Shown piece by piece: positions 37,137-47,299 of a DNA stretch of 64,000 nucleotides. The stretch is from positions 2,311,001 through 2,375,000 of the forward strand of contig NZ_CP097298.1 in NCBI RefSeq assembly GCF_023503965.1, given 5' to 3'. The notes beneath the pieces were generated by a model. The model made no database searches and had not been told where the DNA came from. It saw only the letters and a program-made list of their open reading frames with translations. This stretch comes from Brevundimonas albigilva. GTDB taxonomy: Bacteria > Pseudomonadota > Alphaproteobacteria > Caulobacterales > Caulobacteraceae. A program made the translations under genes and the position numbers. The first letter of the stretch is position 1. Every line of letters starts with the position of its first letter.

Positions 37137-38030
37137 ATGCGTCCGGACCGGTTCGGGGATCTTGCGGTCTTTGCGGCGATCGCCGCCGACCGCAGCTTCA
37201 CGCGCGCCGCGAGGCGGCTGGGGGTCACGCAGTCGGCGTTGAGCCAGACCATGAAGCGGCTGGAGGGCCAGCTCGGGTTCAGCCTCCTCTCGCGCACGAC
37301 GCGCAGCGTCGCCCCGACCGCCGCGGGCGAGCGCCTGCTCGCCACCCTGGCGCCGGCGTTGGCCGGGTTGGACGACGAGATCGAAATCCTGTCCCAGACC
37401 CGCGGAACGGCGATCGGGACCGTGCGGATCACCACGGGCAAGCACGCCGCGGACACCGTGTTGTGGCCGATGCTCCCGGCCTTCATGCGCCGCCACCCCG
37501 GCATCGAGGTGGAGGTGTGCGTCGAGGATGCAATGACCGATATCGTGGCGGGCCGCTACGACGCCGGCGTCCGGCTCGGCGAGCGATTGGAGAAGGACAT
37601 GATCGCGCTGCCGATCGGGCCTTCGCTTCGCATCGCGGTTGTGGCGTCCCCGGCCTATCTGGCCGACCATCCGGCGCCGATGAAGCCCGCCGACCTCACG
37701 ACCCATCGATGCATCGCCTATGGCGACTCGCAGGGCTATCTGTCGCCCTGGTCGTTCGAGCGGAATGGCCACGCGGTGACGGTCACGCCGGGTCGCGGGC
37801 CGGTGTTCAACGACGGCGACCTGCTGGCGGCCGCGGCCCTGGAGGGTTTCGGCGTCCTCTATATCCTGGAGGACCTGGTGGCCGCGCCGATCGCCGACGG
37901 TCGCCTCATCCGCCTGCTGGAGCCGTGGTGCGAGCCGTTCGCCGGCTATCACCTCTATTATCCGGATCGGCGTGGGACGAGGGCGTTCGAACTGCTCAAG
38001 GAGAGCCTCAAAGCCGGCAGGGTCGCATGA
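37137..38030 (+). CDS. LysR-family regulator
   Basis: 297 residues; ATG 37137 with GCGGAGG upstream. The HTH (RRLGVTQSALSQTMKRLEGQ) lies at residues 27-46 and the effector domain opens with TRGTAIGTVRITTGKHAADT. It is of the CrgA/DmlR-like group with a YHLYYPDRR end. Divergent from the SDR gene at 36218-37033. Confidence 0.9.
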   Translation: MRPDRFGDLAVFAAIAADRSFTRAARRLGVTQSALSQTMKRLEGQLGFSLLSRTTRSVAPTAAGERLLATLAPALAGLDDEIEILSQTRGTAIGTVRITTGKHAADTVLWPMLPAFMRRHPGIEVEVCVEDAMTDIVAGRYDAGVRLGERLEKDMIALPIGPSLRIAVVASPAYLADHPAPMKPADLTTHRCIAYGDSQGYLSPWSFERNGHAVTVTPGRGPVFNDGDLLAAAALEGFGVLYILEDLVAAPIADGRLIRLLEPWCEPFAGYHLYYPDRRGTRAFELLKESLKAGRVA

Positions 38031-38107
38031 AGGCCTGGGCGGCGCGATCCCGTTTCACCGATATCCGCTGAGCCTGACCTCGCGCGCCAAGGATTCCGCA
38101 GCGGGGA

Positions 38108-38908
38108 TCATACGACGGTGTAGATCAACTGGTCGCCTGCCTTCGCCTTCGCCTTGACGTAGCTGAGCCGGCTCATGCCGGTGAGGTCGGAGAAGTCGCG
38201 GTCGAGGTGGGCCTGGTCGTGGTATTCGAGGAACGGGTCTTCCGGCGACGCGCCGGTCCACGGTCGGGGGTGGATCGACTGCAACACGCGTTGCAACCGG
38301 GCAAGCCGAAGAAGGCGCTTGGGCGAGCAGCCCACCTCGCGATTGAAGGCCTTGCTCAAGCCGCGAGGCGTGACGCCGATGGACCGCGCGATATCCGTAA
38401 CGGGCGCCCGCAGGGTTCCCAACACGATGCGATCCGTCAAGGCGACGATCGGAGGAACCGCGCCGGCGGGACTTTCGAAACGACGCCTGATCCACGCGCT
38501 GGCCACCCGTTGCCGGGCCGGGAAGTCTTCGGCCTTGAGCAGCGGGCCCGTCAACGTTCGGTCGGCATGGGCGTCGATCGTCGCTAGGGTGATGCGCCGG
38601 CCGGAAAGCTGGGCCAGTTGACGGCCTGACAGCGTCACGGCTCCGTATCCGGTCAAGAAGATCAGGAACACCAGGGCTGGGGCGTCAGTCCAGGCCAGGG
38701 AGGAGGTCACGACGGGGCCCCAAAGGGCCGCGCGCGGCGCTGGCCCGACCCCTGCCAGATGATAGTCTCCTCCCATCATGAACTGAAGCGCCGGGCTGGG
38801 CATCGGCAACTCGCGCATCGCGCTGAAGGCGCGAAGGTCGCGCCGCTCTCCGAAGCCGATCACCCACGGCGCGAGGTCGGGCGGCGACGGCGCGAAGACA
38901 AAGCTCAT
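38108..38908 (-). CDS. AraC-family regulator
   Basis: 266 residues, ATG 38908. An N-terminal ligand-type domain (PPDLAPWVIGFGERRDL) with a PSPALQFMMGG turn is followed by a C-terminal AraC HTH pair: VTDIARSIGVTPRGLSKAFN and REVGCSPKRLLRLARLQRVL. The last segment has DQAHLDRDFSDLTGMSRLSY, the usual second HTH. It is divergent from the acetamidase-family gene at 39004 and may control it. Confidence 0.85.
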   Translation of the reverse strand: MSFVFAPSPPDLAPWVIGFGERRDLRAFSAMRELPMPSPALQFMMGGDYHLAGVGPAPRAALWGPVVTSSLAWTDAPALVFLIFLTGYGAVTLSGRQLAQLSGRRITLATIDAHADRTLTGPLLKAEDFPARQRVASAWIRRRFESPAGAVPPIVALTDRIVLGTLRAPVTDIARSIGVTPRGLSKAFNREVGCSPKRLLRLARLQRVLQSIHPRPWTGASPEDPFLEYHDQAHLDRDFSDLTGMSRLSYVKAKAKAGDQLIYTVV

Positions 38909-39003
38909 GGCATGGCGGCCTTTCGTCGGGGCGGTTCCGATTTCTACATGGCCCAGGCCGGCGGCTGGCTTAATTCGGCGAAAGGTTTCCCGGAGGATGT
39001 CTC

Positions 39004-40290
39004 ATGCGTATCGCCCTGATCGCCGGATGTGCGACCCTGCTGGCGGCGCCCGTCGCTGGACAGGATATGCAGACGTGGCTGTTGTCGGTCGATCGGTGGG
39101 GAAATGCGGAACACGACATCCTGACGCTGGAGGGCGAGGGGAAGACGCTGTCGGGAACGTTCGGTTCATGGCCGCTCAGCGGCCGTCAGGATGGCGATCA
39201 GGTAAGTTTCACCGCCCTCGACACGCACGGCGTCGCCTATCGATTCGAAGGTGCGATGACGGGGGACGCTCTGACCGGCTGGGCCGACTATCCCGACACC
39301 AGCAACACGGGACCTCGCGTTCGACATGCCGCCCGCGGCGTTCGATTGCAGATGCCGACGGGCGAGCCGAGGCGTCGAACCTATGACCCGACGAGCTTCT
39401 CCAACACCTTCACGGCCGACCTGCCGCCGGCGATGATCATCCAGCCGGGGGACGTCGTGGCGACGCGCACGATCGATTCCGGCGGCGTCGACGAGAAGGG
39501 CCAGGTCGTCGCCCTGTACGGAAATCCGCAGACCGGACCCTTCTTCGTCGCCGGCGCGAAACGGGGCGACATCCTGGCGGTCCACATTCGTCGGCTGGAG
39601 CTGAACCGAGACTACGCCGACAGCCTCGACGGCGTGACGGGCCGGGCCATGTCCTTGGGTCTGGCGTCACGGTCCGCTGATCTGGGCCGGCGCGTCCGCT
39701 GGCGGCTGGACCGCGAGGCCGGGACGGCGCGGCTCGACGATCCGCCCGAAGGCCTGAGGAATTATGTCGTCCCTGTCCGGCCGATGCTCGGCGGCTTGGG
39801 CGTCGCTCCCGACTTCGGGCTCGCGGCGCAATCGGCCGGCGACACCGGAAGATGGGGCGGCAACATGGATTTCAACCAGATCGGCGAAGGGGCGACGATC
39901 TACCTGCCTGTGTTCCAGCCCGGCGCCATGCTTTTCCTCGGCGACGGCCACGCGCTGCAGGGCGACGGCGAAACCACCCAATGGGCCCTGGAGACCTCGC
40001 TGGATGTCGAGTTCAGCGTCGACGTTCTTCCGAGCAAGCCGATGGCGGCGCCCCGCATCGAAACCGCCGACCGGATCACCGTCCTCGGTCAGGCGCCGTC
40101 GCTGGACGAGGCGGCGCGAACGGCGACCGCGGCCATGATCCAGTGGCTGGAGCAGGACTATGGCCTGAGCGTCTCAGAGGCCTCGCTGATCCTCGGCACG
40201 GCCGCCGAGTATCGCGTGGCGACGCTTGCCGGGCGAAACGCGGGCTTGGCGTTGAGTCTGGATAAGTCTCGTTTGGCTGCCTTGAAGTGA
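39004..40290 (+). CDS. Secreted acetamidase/formamidase-family protein
   Basis: 428 residues; ATG 39004 with CCGGAGGATG upstream. A short signal peptide (ALIAGCATLLAAPVAGQ) and a beta-rich N-terminal domain of about 90 residues (LEGEGKTLSGTFGSWPLSGR) precede the FmdA_AmdA fold: MIIQPGDVVATRTIDSGGVD, TGPFFVAGAKRGDILAVHI, and GGNMDFNQIGEGATIYLPVF, the usual metal-binding core. Family members hydrolyse small amides; an exported version with an extra domain is less common. Substrate is not shown. Confidence 0.8.
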   Translation: MRIALIAGCATLLAAPVAGQDMQTWLLSVDRWGNAEHDILTLEGEGKTLSGTFGSWPLSGRQDGDQVSFTALDTHGVAYRFEGAMTGDALTGWADYPDTSNTGPRVRHAARGVRLQMPTGEPRRRTYDPTSFSNTFTADLPPAMIIQPGDVVATRTIDSGGVDEKGQVVALYGNPQTGPFFVAGAKRGDILAVHIRRLELNRDYADSLDGVTGRAMSLGLASRSADLGRRVRWRLDREAGTARLDDPPEGLRNYVVPVRPMLGGLGVAPDFGLAAQSAGDTGRWGGNMDFNQIGEGATIYLPVFQPGAMLFLGDGHALQGDGETTQWALETSLDVEFSVDVLPSKPMAAPRIETADRITVLGQAPSLDEAARTATAAMIQWLEQDYGLSVSEASLILGTAAEYRVATLAGRNAGLALSLDKSRLAALK

Positions 40291-40551
40291 GGCGCGACTT
40301 CGCGCCACGTCGAGGGCAAACAGACGATATCTCCCGCCGCTCGCGAGATGAGTCTCATTATCGTATTTCGATAAACGCCCGGTGTCGTGCCCGGACAGTC
40401 GGCGCCGATCAAAAAATCAGCCATCCGGTCTCGCGCAGTCGTCGGACCCGTAATGTCGATCGCGAGCGGCCTGGCTTCTGGTCGATGCTGCTTCGCATGG
40501 CCGGGCGAACTGCTGGCCATAACAAGCGCATCGGCCCAGGCAAGCCAGCGT
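40291..40551. other. 261-base gap without a gene
   Basis: Between the converging acetamidase-family gene and dgoA. No convincing frame on either strand and no strong terminator hairpin seen. Confidence 0.4.
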
Positions 40552-41172
40552 TCAGCGCGTCGCGGCGATGAATTCGCTCGCGCGGCGAGAGACCAGGGTC
40601 GGGGAATCGCCGGGCTTGAAGATCGCGGAGCCGATGCCGAACCCGGAGGCGCCGCACAGTCTCCAAAGCTCGATCGTGTCGGGTTGAACGCCGCCGACGA
40701 CGAAGACGCGGGCGGATCCCGGCAGGACGGCGCGGAGCGCTTTCAAGCCTTTCGGCGTGGCGACCTCGGCCGGAAACAGTTTCAACGCGTCCGCCCCCGC
40801 GTGCAGAGCCGCGAAGGCTTCCGACGGCGTGAAGAAGCCCGGCAGGGACAACAGGCCCAGGCGTTTCGTCTCCCGGATCACGTCGACATCGGTATTGGGC
40901 GAGATGACAAGCTGCCCGCCTGCGTCGGCCACCTGGCGTACGGCGGCGACGTCGAGCACCGTGCCGGCGCCGACCAGCGCGCGGCCGTCCAGCGCCTGGC
41001 GCAGGCGGCGGATGCTTTCCAGCGGCTCGGGCGAGTTCAGCGGCACTTCGAGACAGCGGAAGCCGGCGTCGACGATCGCCTCGCCGATCTCGACCGCCTC
41101 GTCCGGTTTCAGGCCGCGCAGGATGGCGATCAGGGGCGGGGCGTCCAGGCTTTCGACGGCGACGGGGATCAT
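40552..41172 (-). CDS. dgoA: 2-dehydro-3-deoxy-6-phosphogalactonate (KDPGal) aldolase
   Basis: 206 residues from ATG 41172, overlapping the dgoK stop (ATGA). The KDPG/KDPGal aldolase fold is plain: PPLIAILRGLKPDEAVEIGE with the catalytic E/R region, RCLEVPLNSPEPLESIRRL, VGAGTVL, QLVISPNTDVDVIRETKRLG and the Schiff-base lysine in ADALKLFPAEVATPKGLKAL. N-S-P in VPLNSPEPLESI favours the KDPGal over the KDPG form. It splits KDPGal into pyruvate and glyceraldehyde 3-phosphate. Coupling to dgoK supports the assignment. Confidence 0.85.
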   Translation of the reverse strand: MIPVAVESLDAPPLIAILRGLKPDEAVEIGEAIVDAGFRCLEVPLNSPEPLESIRRLRQALDGRALVGAGTVLDVAAVRQVADAGGQLVISPNTDVDVIRETKRLGLLSLPGFFTPSEAFAALHAGADALKLFPAEVATPKGLKALRAVLPGSARVFVVGGVQPDTIELWRLCGASGFGIGSAIFKPGDSPTLVSRRASEFIAATR

Positions 41173-42058
41173 CGGGACAGGACCTCGCGGATGCGCCACA
41201 GGCCCTGGGCCGTGGCGGAGGCGGCGTCCGCGACGCGGACGTTCTGGAAGCCGCCCTGGGCGAGGGCGGCGGCGTAGCGGCGGCACAGGGGGCGGCGCCG
41301 ATGAGGATGACGGGGCGGTCGTTCATGTCGGCCTGGGCGGCGACTTCGGCCCCGATCAGCAATCCCGACAGATAGTCGGCCGCAGACTCTGTCGAAAGTC
41401 GTCCCGCGAGGCCTTCCACGCGAACGGAAAACAGGGCGGCGGTGGGGGCTGGGTCGTTCAGGGCGCGTCCTACACCCCTGGCGAAGGCGTCGTCGTCCCC
41501 GCCGGGATCGCCCATGCCGGCGCCCAGGATCGTGCCCTTGCGGACGGCCGCGAACAACTCGCCGGTCAGGAAGGTGCGCAAGCCGTCGATCCCGCCCCGA
41601 CGGGTTCGGATCCATTTGCTGTGGGTGCCGGGGGCGACGACGAGGGCGTCCTCAAGCGCGTCGAGGCCGAAGACCTGGGTCTCCTCGCCACGCGCCACGT
41701 CCGCAAGCGCGCCGTTCTCGAACACGGCGACGCCGGGCACGAGGCGGACGCCGGGGGCGTCCTGGGGGCTGGCCACGGCGGCGGCCAGATCCTCGATCCC
41801 GGCTGGGCAGGGCAGGTAGGGCATCTCGCGCCACCGGCCGCGCGCCCCGGCCATGCCGCTGCACAGAACGGGCAGATCCTGGGTCAGCCAGTCGGCCGCG
41901 ACGTCCTGGAGCACCGGCAGGAAGGCGTCCTGGGACAGGCCGCCCGCCCCGCGCGGATCGGAGCGGCTGTCCAGGACCCGGCCGCCTTCGGCGATCCGCA
42001 TGACGCGCAGATTGCTGGTGCCCCAGTCGACGCCGATCAGACGGGCGGGTTCGCTCAC
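41169..42058 (-). CDS. dgoK: 2-dehydro-3-deoxygalactonokinase, frameshifted
   Basis: About 296 residues, GTG 42058. Motifs of the DgoK family: ARLIGVDWGTSNLRVMRIAE, VLCSGMAGARGRWREMPYLP, FGLDALEDALVVAPGTHSKW and GTILGAGMGDPGGDD. The frame breaks at about 41285-41288 (the CCCCC in GAAPLC): adding one C joins VILIGAAP to LCRRYAAALAQGGFQNVRVA and the stop at 41169. The product phosphorylates 2-keto-3-deoxygalactonate to KDPGal for the coupled aldolase. Downstream of the symporter gene by two bases, so it shares its transcript. Confidence 0.85.
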
Positions 42059-42059
42059 G

Positions 42060-43636
42060 TCACCACCAGATCGAATAGACCAGGATCAGGAAGGCGACGA
42101 CGCCGACGGCGGCCAGGTTGAAGCCCAGCGACGTCTTGTAGCTGATCTGGTCCAGCTTGATCTTCATCGCGTCCGGCTTGGCCGGGACCAGCAGGGAGAC
42201 GACCACGGCCGCGATCAGCGAGGCGACGAACACCACGCCGACCCGGTTCATGAAGGGGAAGATGAACTGACCGCTTTCCTGCAGCCACCAGAAGACCGCC
42301 GACAGCACCACCGAGCCGATGGCGGCGGTCAGGGCGCCGGCTTCCGACGCCCGTTTCCAGAACAGGCCCAGCATGAAGATGACCACGATCCCGGGAGTGA
42401 AGAAGCCGGTGAACTCCTGAATGAACTGGAAGGCCTGGTCGAAGCCGCCCAGCAGCGGACGGGCCGTCAGAATGCCGATGATGACGGCGACGACGGCGGC
42501 GATGCGGCCCACAGTGACCAGTCGGTGCTCCGGCACGTCCTTTCGGATCTTGGCGTAGAGGTCCAGGGTGAAGATGGTCGAGATCGAGTTCACCTTGGAC
42601 GCCAGCGAGGCGATGATGGCGGCGATCGATCAGGGCGGCGAAGACCAGACCCTTAAGCCCGACCGGAAGCAGGTTCATCATGCTGGGATAGGCCTGGTCC
42701 GGCGCCGACAGGTTCGGGGCCAGGATCAGGGCGGCCATGCCCGGCAGCACCACGATCACCGGCATCAGCAGCTTCAGATAGGCGGCGAAGGCGATGCCCT
42801 TCTGCGCTTCCGGCAGGGACTTGGCGGCCAGGGCGCGCTGGATGATGTACTGGTTGAAGCCCCAGTAGCTGATGTTCATGACCCACAGTCCGCCCAGCAG
42901 CACGGCGATGCCCGGCAGTTCCTGATAGTGCGGATTGTCCTTGGACAGGATCATGTCGAACTTGTCCGGAAATTCGGTCAGCAGGGTGTGGAAGCCCGCC
43001 ACGGCGCCGCCCGCGCCGCCGATGGTCGACAGGGCGATGAAGCCGATGATCAGGCCGCCGCAGACCAGCAGGGCCACCTGGACGATGTCGGTCAGGGCCA
43101 CGGCCTTCAGCCCGCCCCACAGCTGATAGGCCAGGGCGAAGACGCCGATGGCGACGATGGCGTAGTCCTGATCGAAGCCGGTGACGGTATGGACCGCGAT
43201 GGCGCCCAGCCACAGGATCGAGGTTACGTTGACGAAGACGTAGAGCAGCAGCCAGAAGACGGCCATGACATTGCGGATCGTCGGCCCGTACCGCTGCTGC
43301 AGGAACTGCGGCATGGTGACGATCTCGTTGCGCAGGAAGATCGGCAGGAAGAACTTGCCCACGATCAGCAGGGTCAGGGCCGCCATCCATTCGTAGGAGG
43401 CGATCCCCAGGCCGATCACATAGCCCGAACCGCTCATGCCGATGATCTGCTCGGCCGAGATGTTGGCCGCGATCAGGGAGGCCCCGATGGCCCACCAGGG
43501 CAGGCTTCTCGAAGCCATGAAGTAGTCGGTGGAGGTCTTCTGTTCGCCGCTCCTGCTGCGCGAGACCCACTGGGCCAGACCGAAAATGAAGATGGCGTAG
43601 ATCGCCAGGATCGCCAGATCGATGCACGAGCGTCAT
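42060..43636 (-). CDS. Sodium:solute (sugar) symporter, SSS family, frameshifted
   Basis: About 525 residues. The N-terminal frame starts at ATG 43636, with a slip near 43624, then IDLAILAIYAIFIFGLAQWV and SLIAANISAEQIIGMSGSGY (the SSS signature region). It contains repeated hydrophobic segments. Near 42624-42631 a duplicated GATC (GATCGATC) breaks the frame; removing one copy joins LVFAALI to AAIIASLASKVNSISTIFTL, and the protein ends FLILVYSIWW. This is the SGLT/vSGLT-like branch. It is first in the dgoK-dgoA transcript and divergent from the IclR gene, so it probably imports the sugar that the pathway oxidises. Confidence 0.85.
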
Positions 43637-43824
43637 GATGCAGTTCCCGTCCCTGGACCCGTTTTCGGGTTCCTGCGGCAGTCGTAGGGGAGGCGTCAGA
43701 CTGTCGCAATCATTTTTTATATATGCCTAATGGTTTTACCCGCGATAATGTGGACCGTATGGTGGAGGCGGCCTTCACCGTGCGACGGCGGATCGCTAGC
43801 CTGATCCCGCGAGACAGGATTCCC

Positions 43825-44598
43825 ATGCCCGACCAAGATCAGACCGACGACCGCAAATACCGAGCCCCCGCGCTGGAAAAGGGGCTGGACGTGCTGGAGC
43901 TGCTCTCCTCGCAGGGGGAAGCGATGACGCCCTCGCAGATGTCGGCGACCCTGGGGCGGTCGGTCAGCGAATTGTTCCGCATGATCCAGGTGCTGGAGTT
44001 CCGGGGCTATATCGAACAGTCCTCGGACGGCTATCGCCTGACCAACCGGCTGTTCACGCTCGGCATGACCCAGGCGCCGATCAAGTCGCTGGTCGATGTG
44101 GCCATGCCCGCCATGCGGGACCTGGCCTCAGCGACGATGCAATCCTGCCACCTGGTCGTGCCGTCCGGCGACCAGATCGTGGTCATCGCCCGTATCGAGA
44201 GCCCCGGCGATCTCGGCTACTCGGTGCGGATCGGCTATCGCCGCAGCATCCTGCACGCCACCTCGGGGCTGATGTTCTATTCGCGGGCCAACGCGCGGGC
44301 GCGCAAGCACCTGCACGATCTCCTGGCGGCCGAACATGGGCAAGCGACCGTCGCCGCATTCGCCGAGCGCGCCATCGCCATGACCCAAGGCGCGCACGTC
44401 GAGCGGGCCAGCGATTTCGTCAAGGGCGTGACGGACCTGGTGGCGCCGATCATGGGGTCGGACGGGGTCATCGCCACCCTGATCACGCCCTTCATCGAAC
44501 AGGTGCCTCTCGCCTGCACCCGCCAGGAGGCCGCGGCGATACTGGTGCGCATCACCGGGGTCATTTCCGACCAGATGGGCGCGGTTTCCCAGGCCTGA
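43825..44598 (+). CDS. IclR-family regulator
   Basis: 257 residues from ATG 43825 (AGGATT upstream). The winged HTH (TPSQMSATLGRSVSELFRMI) is at residues 33-52 and the effector domain (MQSCHLVVPSGDQIVVIARI; CHL...GYSVRIGYRRSILHAT) completes the IclR layout. Regulators of this family control galacturonate and galactonate genes (KdgR-like). It lies between the divergent symporter-dgoKA group and the XylB-like gene, and is the likely regulator of both. Confidence 0.85.
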   Translation: MPDQDQTDDRKYRAPALEKGLDVLELLSSQGEAMTPSQMSATLGRSVSELFRMIQVLEFRGYIEQSSDGYRLTNRLFTLGMTQAPIKSLVDVAMPAMRDLASATMQSCHLVVPSGDQIVVIARIESPGDLGYSVRIGYRRSILHATSGLMFYSRANARARKHLHDLLAAEHGQATVAAFAERAIAMTQGAHVERASDFVKGVTDLVAPIMGSDGVIATLITPFIEQVPLACTRQEAAAILVRITGVISDQMGAVSQA

Positions 44599-44642
44599 GC
44601 GCCTCTGATCCGCTCTGGGCGCAGTCCGCCGTTGACAGGAAC

Positions 44643-44658
44643 AATGGCTGTCGCCATT
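44643..44658. promoter_or_regulatory. Inverted repeat near TTGACA, upstream of XylB-like gene
   Basis: AATGGC-TGTC-GCCATT, a perfect 6-4-6 palindrome lying 5 bases after a TTGACA (44632-44637) and about 80 bases before the ATG at 44738. It is placed to overlap a -35/-10 core. IclR binding is a guess from position. Confidence 0.45.
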
Positions 44659-44675
44659 TTCGTTGACGGTAACGG

Positions 44676-44691
44676 CTTTCATTTGTGAAAG
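44676..44691. promoter_or_regulatory. Second inverted repeat upstream of XylB-like gene
   Basis: CTTTCA-TTTG-TGAAAG, a perfect 6-4-6 palindrome 17 bases downstream of the AATGGC repeat. Two such elements in a 140-base gap is unusual and suits a two-site regulator. Confidence 0.45.
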
Positions 44692-44737
44692 ACTGATAGC
44701 CGCCGATCAACGGCGGGGCGTCGGGGAGGCGCGCGAC

Positions 44738-45487
44738 ATGGCCGCCATCTATTCGGATCTGAAGGATCGGACCGTCGTCGTCTCGGGCGGCGCCGGGGGC
44801 ATCGGCGAAAGCATCGTCCGCGCCTTTCACGCCCAGGGCGCGCGGGTCGGGATTCTGGACATCGACACGGCGCGCGGCGCCAGGCTGCAGGCCGAACTGG
44901 GGCAGGGCGCGCTTTTCGTCGCCTGCGACCTGACCGACATCCCGGCCCTGAAGGCGGCGATCACGGCTGTGCGCGAGGCCTTCGGTCCCATCGACATCCT
45001 GGTCAACAACGCGGCGCACGACGAGCGTCACGAGACGCTGGAGGTGACCGAGGACTATTGGGACGGTCGCATGGCGGTGAACCTGAAGCACCAGTTCTTC
45101 GCCGCCCAGGCCGTGCTTCCCGACATGAAGGCGTCCGGCAAGGGGGCCATCGTCAACCTGGGGTCGACCTCGTGGGTCATCGGCCAGGGCGGGATGCCGG
45201 CCTATACGGCGTCCAAGTCGGCGGTGATCGGCCTGACGCGGTCCCTGGCGCGCGACTTCGGCCCGTTCGGCATCCGGGTGAACGCCGTGGCGCCCGGCTG
45301 GATCATGACCGAGCGCCAGCTGCAGCTTTGGGTCACGTCCGAAACCGAAAAAGAAATCTACGCCAACCAGTGCCTCAAGCGCCGGCTCGTGCCCGACGAC
45401 ATCGCCAGGGTCGTGGTCTTCATGTGCTCGGACGAGGCCGGGGCGATCACCAACCAACACTATGTCGTCGACGGCGGCTGGACCTGA
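44738..45487 (+). CDS. XylB-like sugar 1-dehydrogenase (SDR)
   Basis: 249 residues; ATG 44738 with GGGGAGG upstream. From memory it resembles Caulobacter XylB closely: AAIYSDLKDRTVVVSGGAGG, IGESIVRAF, DIDTARG, NNAAHDERHETLEVTEDYWD, and the catalytic Y-T-A-S-K at PAYTASKSAVIGLTRSLARD, ending YVVDGGWT. Such enzymes oxidise aldoses (xylose, galactose, arabinose) to lactones with NAD(P). Two bases before the IlvD/Edd gene, so co-transcribed. With DgoK/DgoA nearby, galactose is favoured over xylose as the sugar, but the family does not decide it. Confidence 0.8.
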   Translation: MAAIYSDLKDRTVVVSGGAGGIGESIVRAFHAQGARVGILDIDTARGARLQAELGQGALFVACDLTDIPALKAAITAVREAFGPIDILVNNAAHDERHETLEVTEDYWDGRMAVNLKHQFFAAQAVLPDMKASGKGAIVNLGSTSWVIGQGGMPAYTASKSAVIGLTRSLARDFGPFGIRVNAVAPGWIMTERQLQLWVTSETEKEIYANQCLKRRLVPDDIARVVVFMCSDEAGAITNQHYVVDGGWT

Positions 45488-45488
45488 A

Positions 45489-47282
45489 ATGACCGACACT
45501 CCCCCAAGACGCTGCGCAGCCGCGCCTGGTTCGACAATCCGGAAAACCCGGACATGACGGCCCTCTATCTGGAGCGCTATCTGAACTACGGCCTGACCCG
45601 CAAGGAACTGCAGTCGAACAAGCGATCATCGGCATCGCCCAGACCGGGTCCGACCTCTCCCCCTGCAATCGCCATCACCTGGTTCTGGCCGAACGCGTTC
45701 GCGAAGGCATTCGCGAGGCCGGCGGCATCGCCATGGAATTCCCGGTCCATCCGATCCAGGAGACGGGCAAGCGCCCCACCGCCGGGCTGGACCGCAACCT
45801 GGCCTATCTGGGCCTTGTGGAAAGCCTTTACGGCTATCCGCTGGACGGGGTTGTGCTGACCATCGGCTGCGACAAGACCACGCCCGCCTGTCTGATGGCC
45901 GCCGCCACGGTGGACATCCCCGCCATCGCCCTGTCGGTCGGACCGATGCTGAACGGCTGGCACAGGGGCGAGCGCACCGGCTCGGGCACCATCATCTGGA
46001 AGGCGCGCCAGATGATGGCCGCCGGCGAGATCGACTATGACGGCTTCATCGAACTGGTCGCCTCGTCCGCGCCGTCGGTCGGCTATTGCAACACCATGGG
46101 CACCGCGACGACGATGAACTCGCTGGCCGAGGCGCTGGGCATGTCCCTGCCGGGATCGGCCGCCATCCCCGCGCCCTATCGCGAACGCGCCCAGATCGCC
46201 TACGAGACCGGCCTGCGCATCGTCGAGATGGTGCGCGAGGACCTGAAGCCTTCGGACATCCTGACGAAGGAAGCCTTCCACAACGCCATCGTGGTCAACT
46301 CGGCCATCGGCGGTTCGACCAACGCCCCGATCCACCTGACCGCCCTGGCGCGCCACGCGCACGTCGACGTGCCGTTGCAGGACTGGCAGACGGAAGGCCT
46401 GCATGTGCCGCTGCTGGTCAATCTCCAGCCCGCCGGCGACTATCTGGGCGAGGATTACTTCCATGCCGGCGGCGTGCCCGCGGTGGTCGCCGAGTTGATG
46501 AAACAGGGGCTGATCCGCGAGAACGCCATGACCGTCTCGGGCCGGTCCATCGGCGACAACTGCCGGGACGCCGAGATCGTCCTGCCCGATGTGATCAAGA
46601 CCTTCGACGCCCCGATGAAGACCGACGCCGGCTTCGTCGTCTTCTCCGGCAATCTGTTCAGCTCGGCCGTCATGAAGCTGAGCGTGATTAGCGACGAGTT
46701 CCGCGAACGCTATCTGTCCAACCCCGACGACCCGAACGCCTTCGAAGGTCCGGCGGTCGTGTTCGACGGACCCGAGGATTATCACCACCGGATCGACGAC
46801 GAGAGCCTGGGGATCACCGAACAGACCCTGCTGTTCATGCGCGGCGCGGGACCCATCGGCTATCCCGGCGCGGCCGAGGTCGTGAACATGCGGCCGCCGG
46901 CCTATCTGATCAAGAAGGGCGTCAGCGCCCTGGCCTGTATCGGCGATGGGCGGCAGTCGGGCACCTCGGGATCGCCCTCGATCCTGAACGCCTCGCCCGA
47001 GGCGGCGGCGGGGGAAACATCGCCCTGCTGAAGACCGGCGACCGGGTGCGGATCGATCTGAACACCGGCCGGGCCGACATCCTGATCTCCGACGAGGAAC
47101 TGGCCGAACGCCGCACCGCCTTCGAGGCGGCTGGCGGGTACAGATATCCGGCCTCCCAGACGCCGTGGCAGGAGATGCAACGGGCCGTGGTCGGTCAGTT
47201 GGAGACGGGCGCCGTGCTGGAGCCGGCGATCAAATATCACCGCATCGTCGACCGGTTCGGCCTGCCGCGCGACAATCACTGA
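45489..47282 (+). CDS. XylD-like IlvD/Edd-family sugar-acid dehydratase, frameshifted
   Basis: About 597 residues after repair of three single-base losses in C or G runs: the CCCCC at 45501, CG near 45622, and the GGGGG at about 47010-47013. The sequence follows Caulobacter XylD from memory: [39 protein letters not shown], the iron-sulfur cysteine in [33 protein letters not shown], and [20 protein letters not shown]. This family makes 2-keto-3-deoxy acids from aldonates. Position after the dehydrogenase and beside dgoKA suggests D-galactonate, with xylonate or arabonate as alternatives. Confidence 0.85.
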
Positions 47283-47299
47283 TCGGATGAAAAGCAGGG

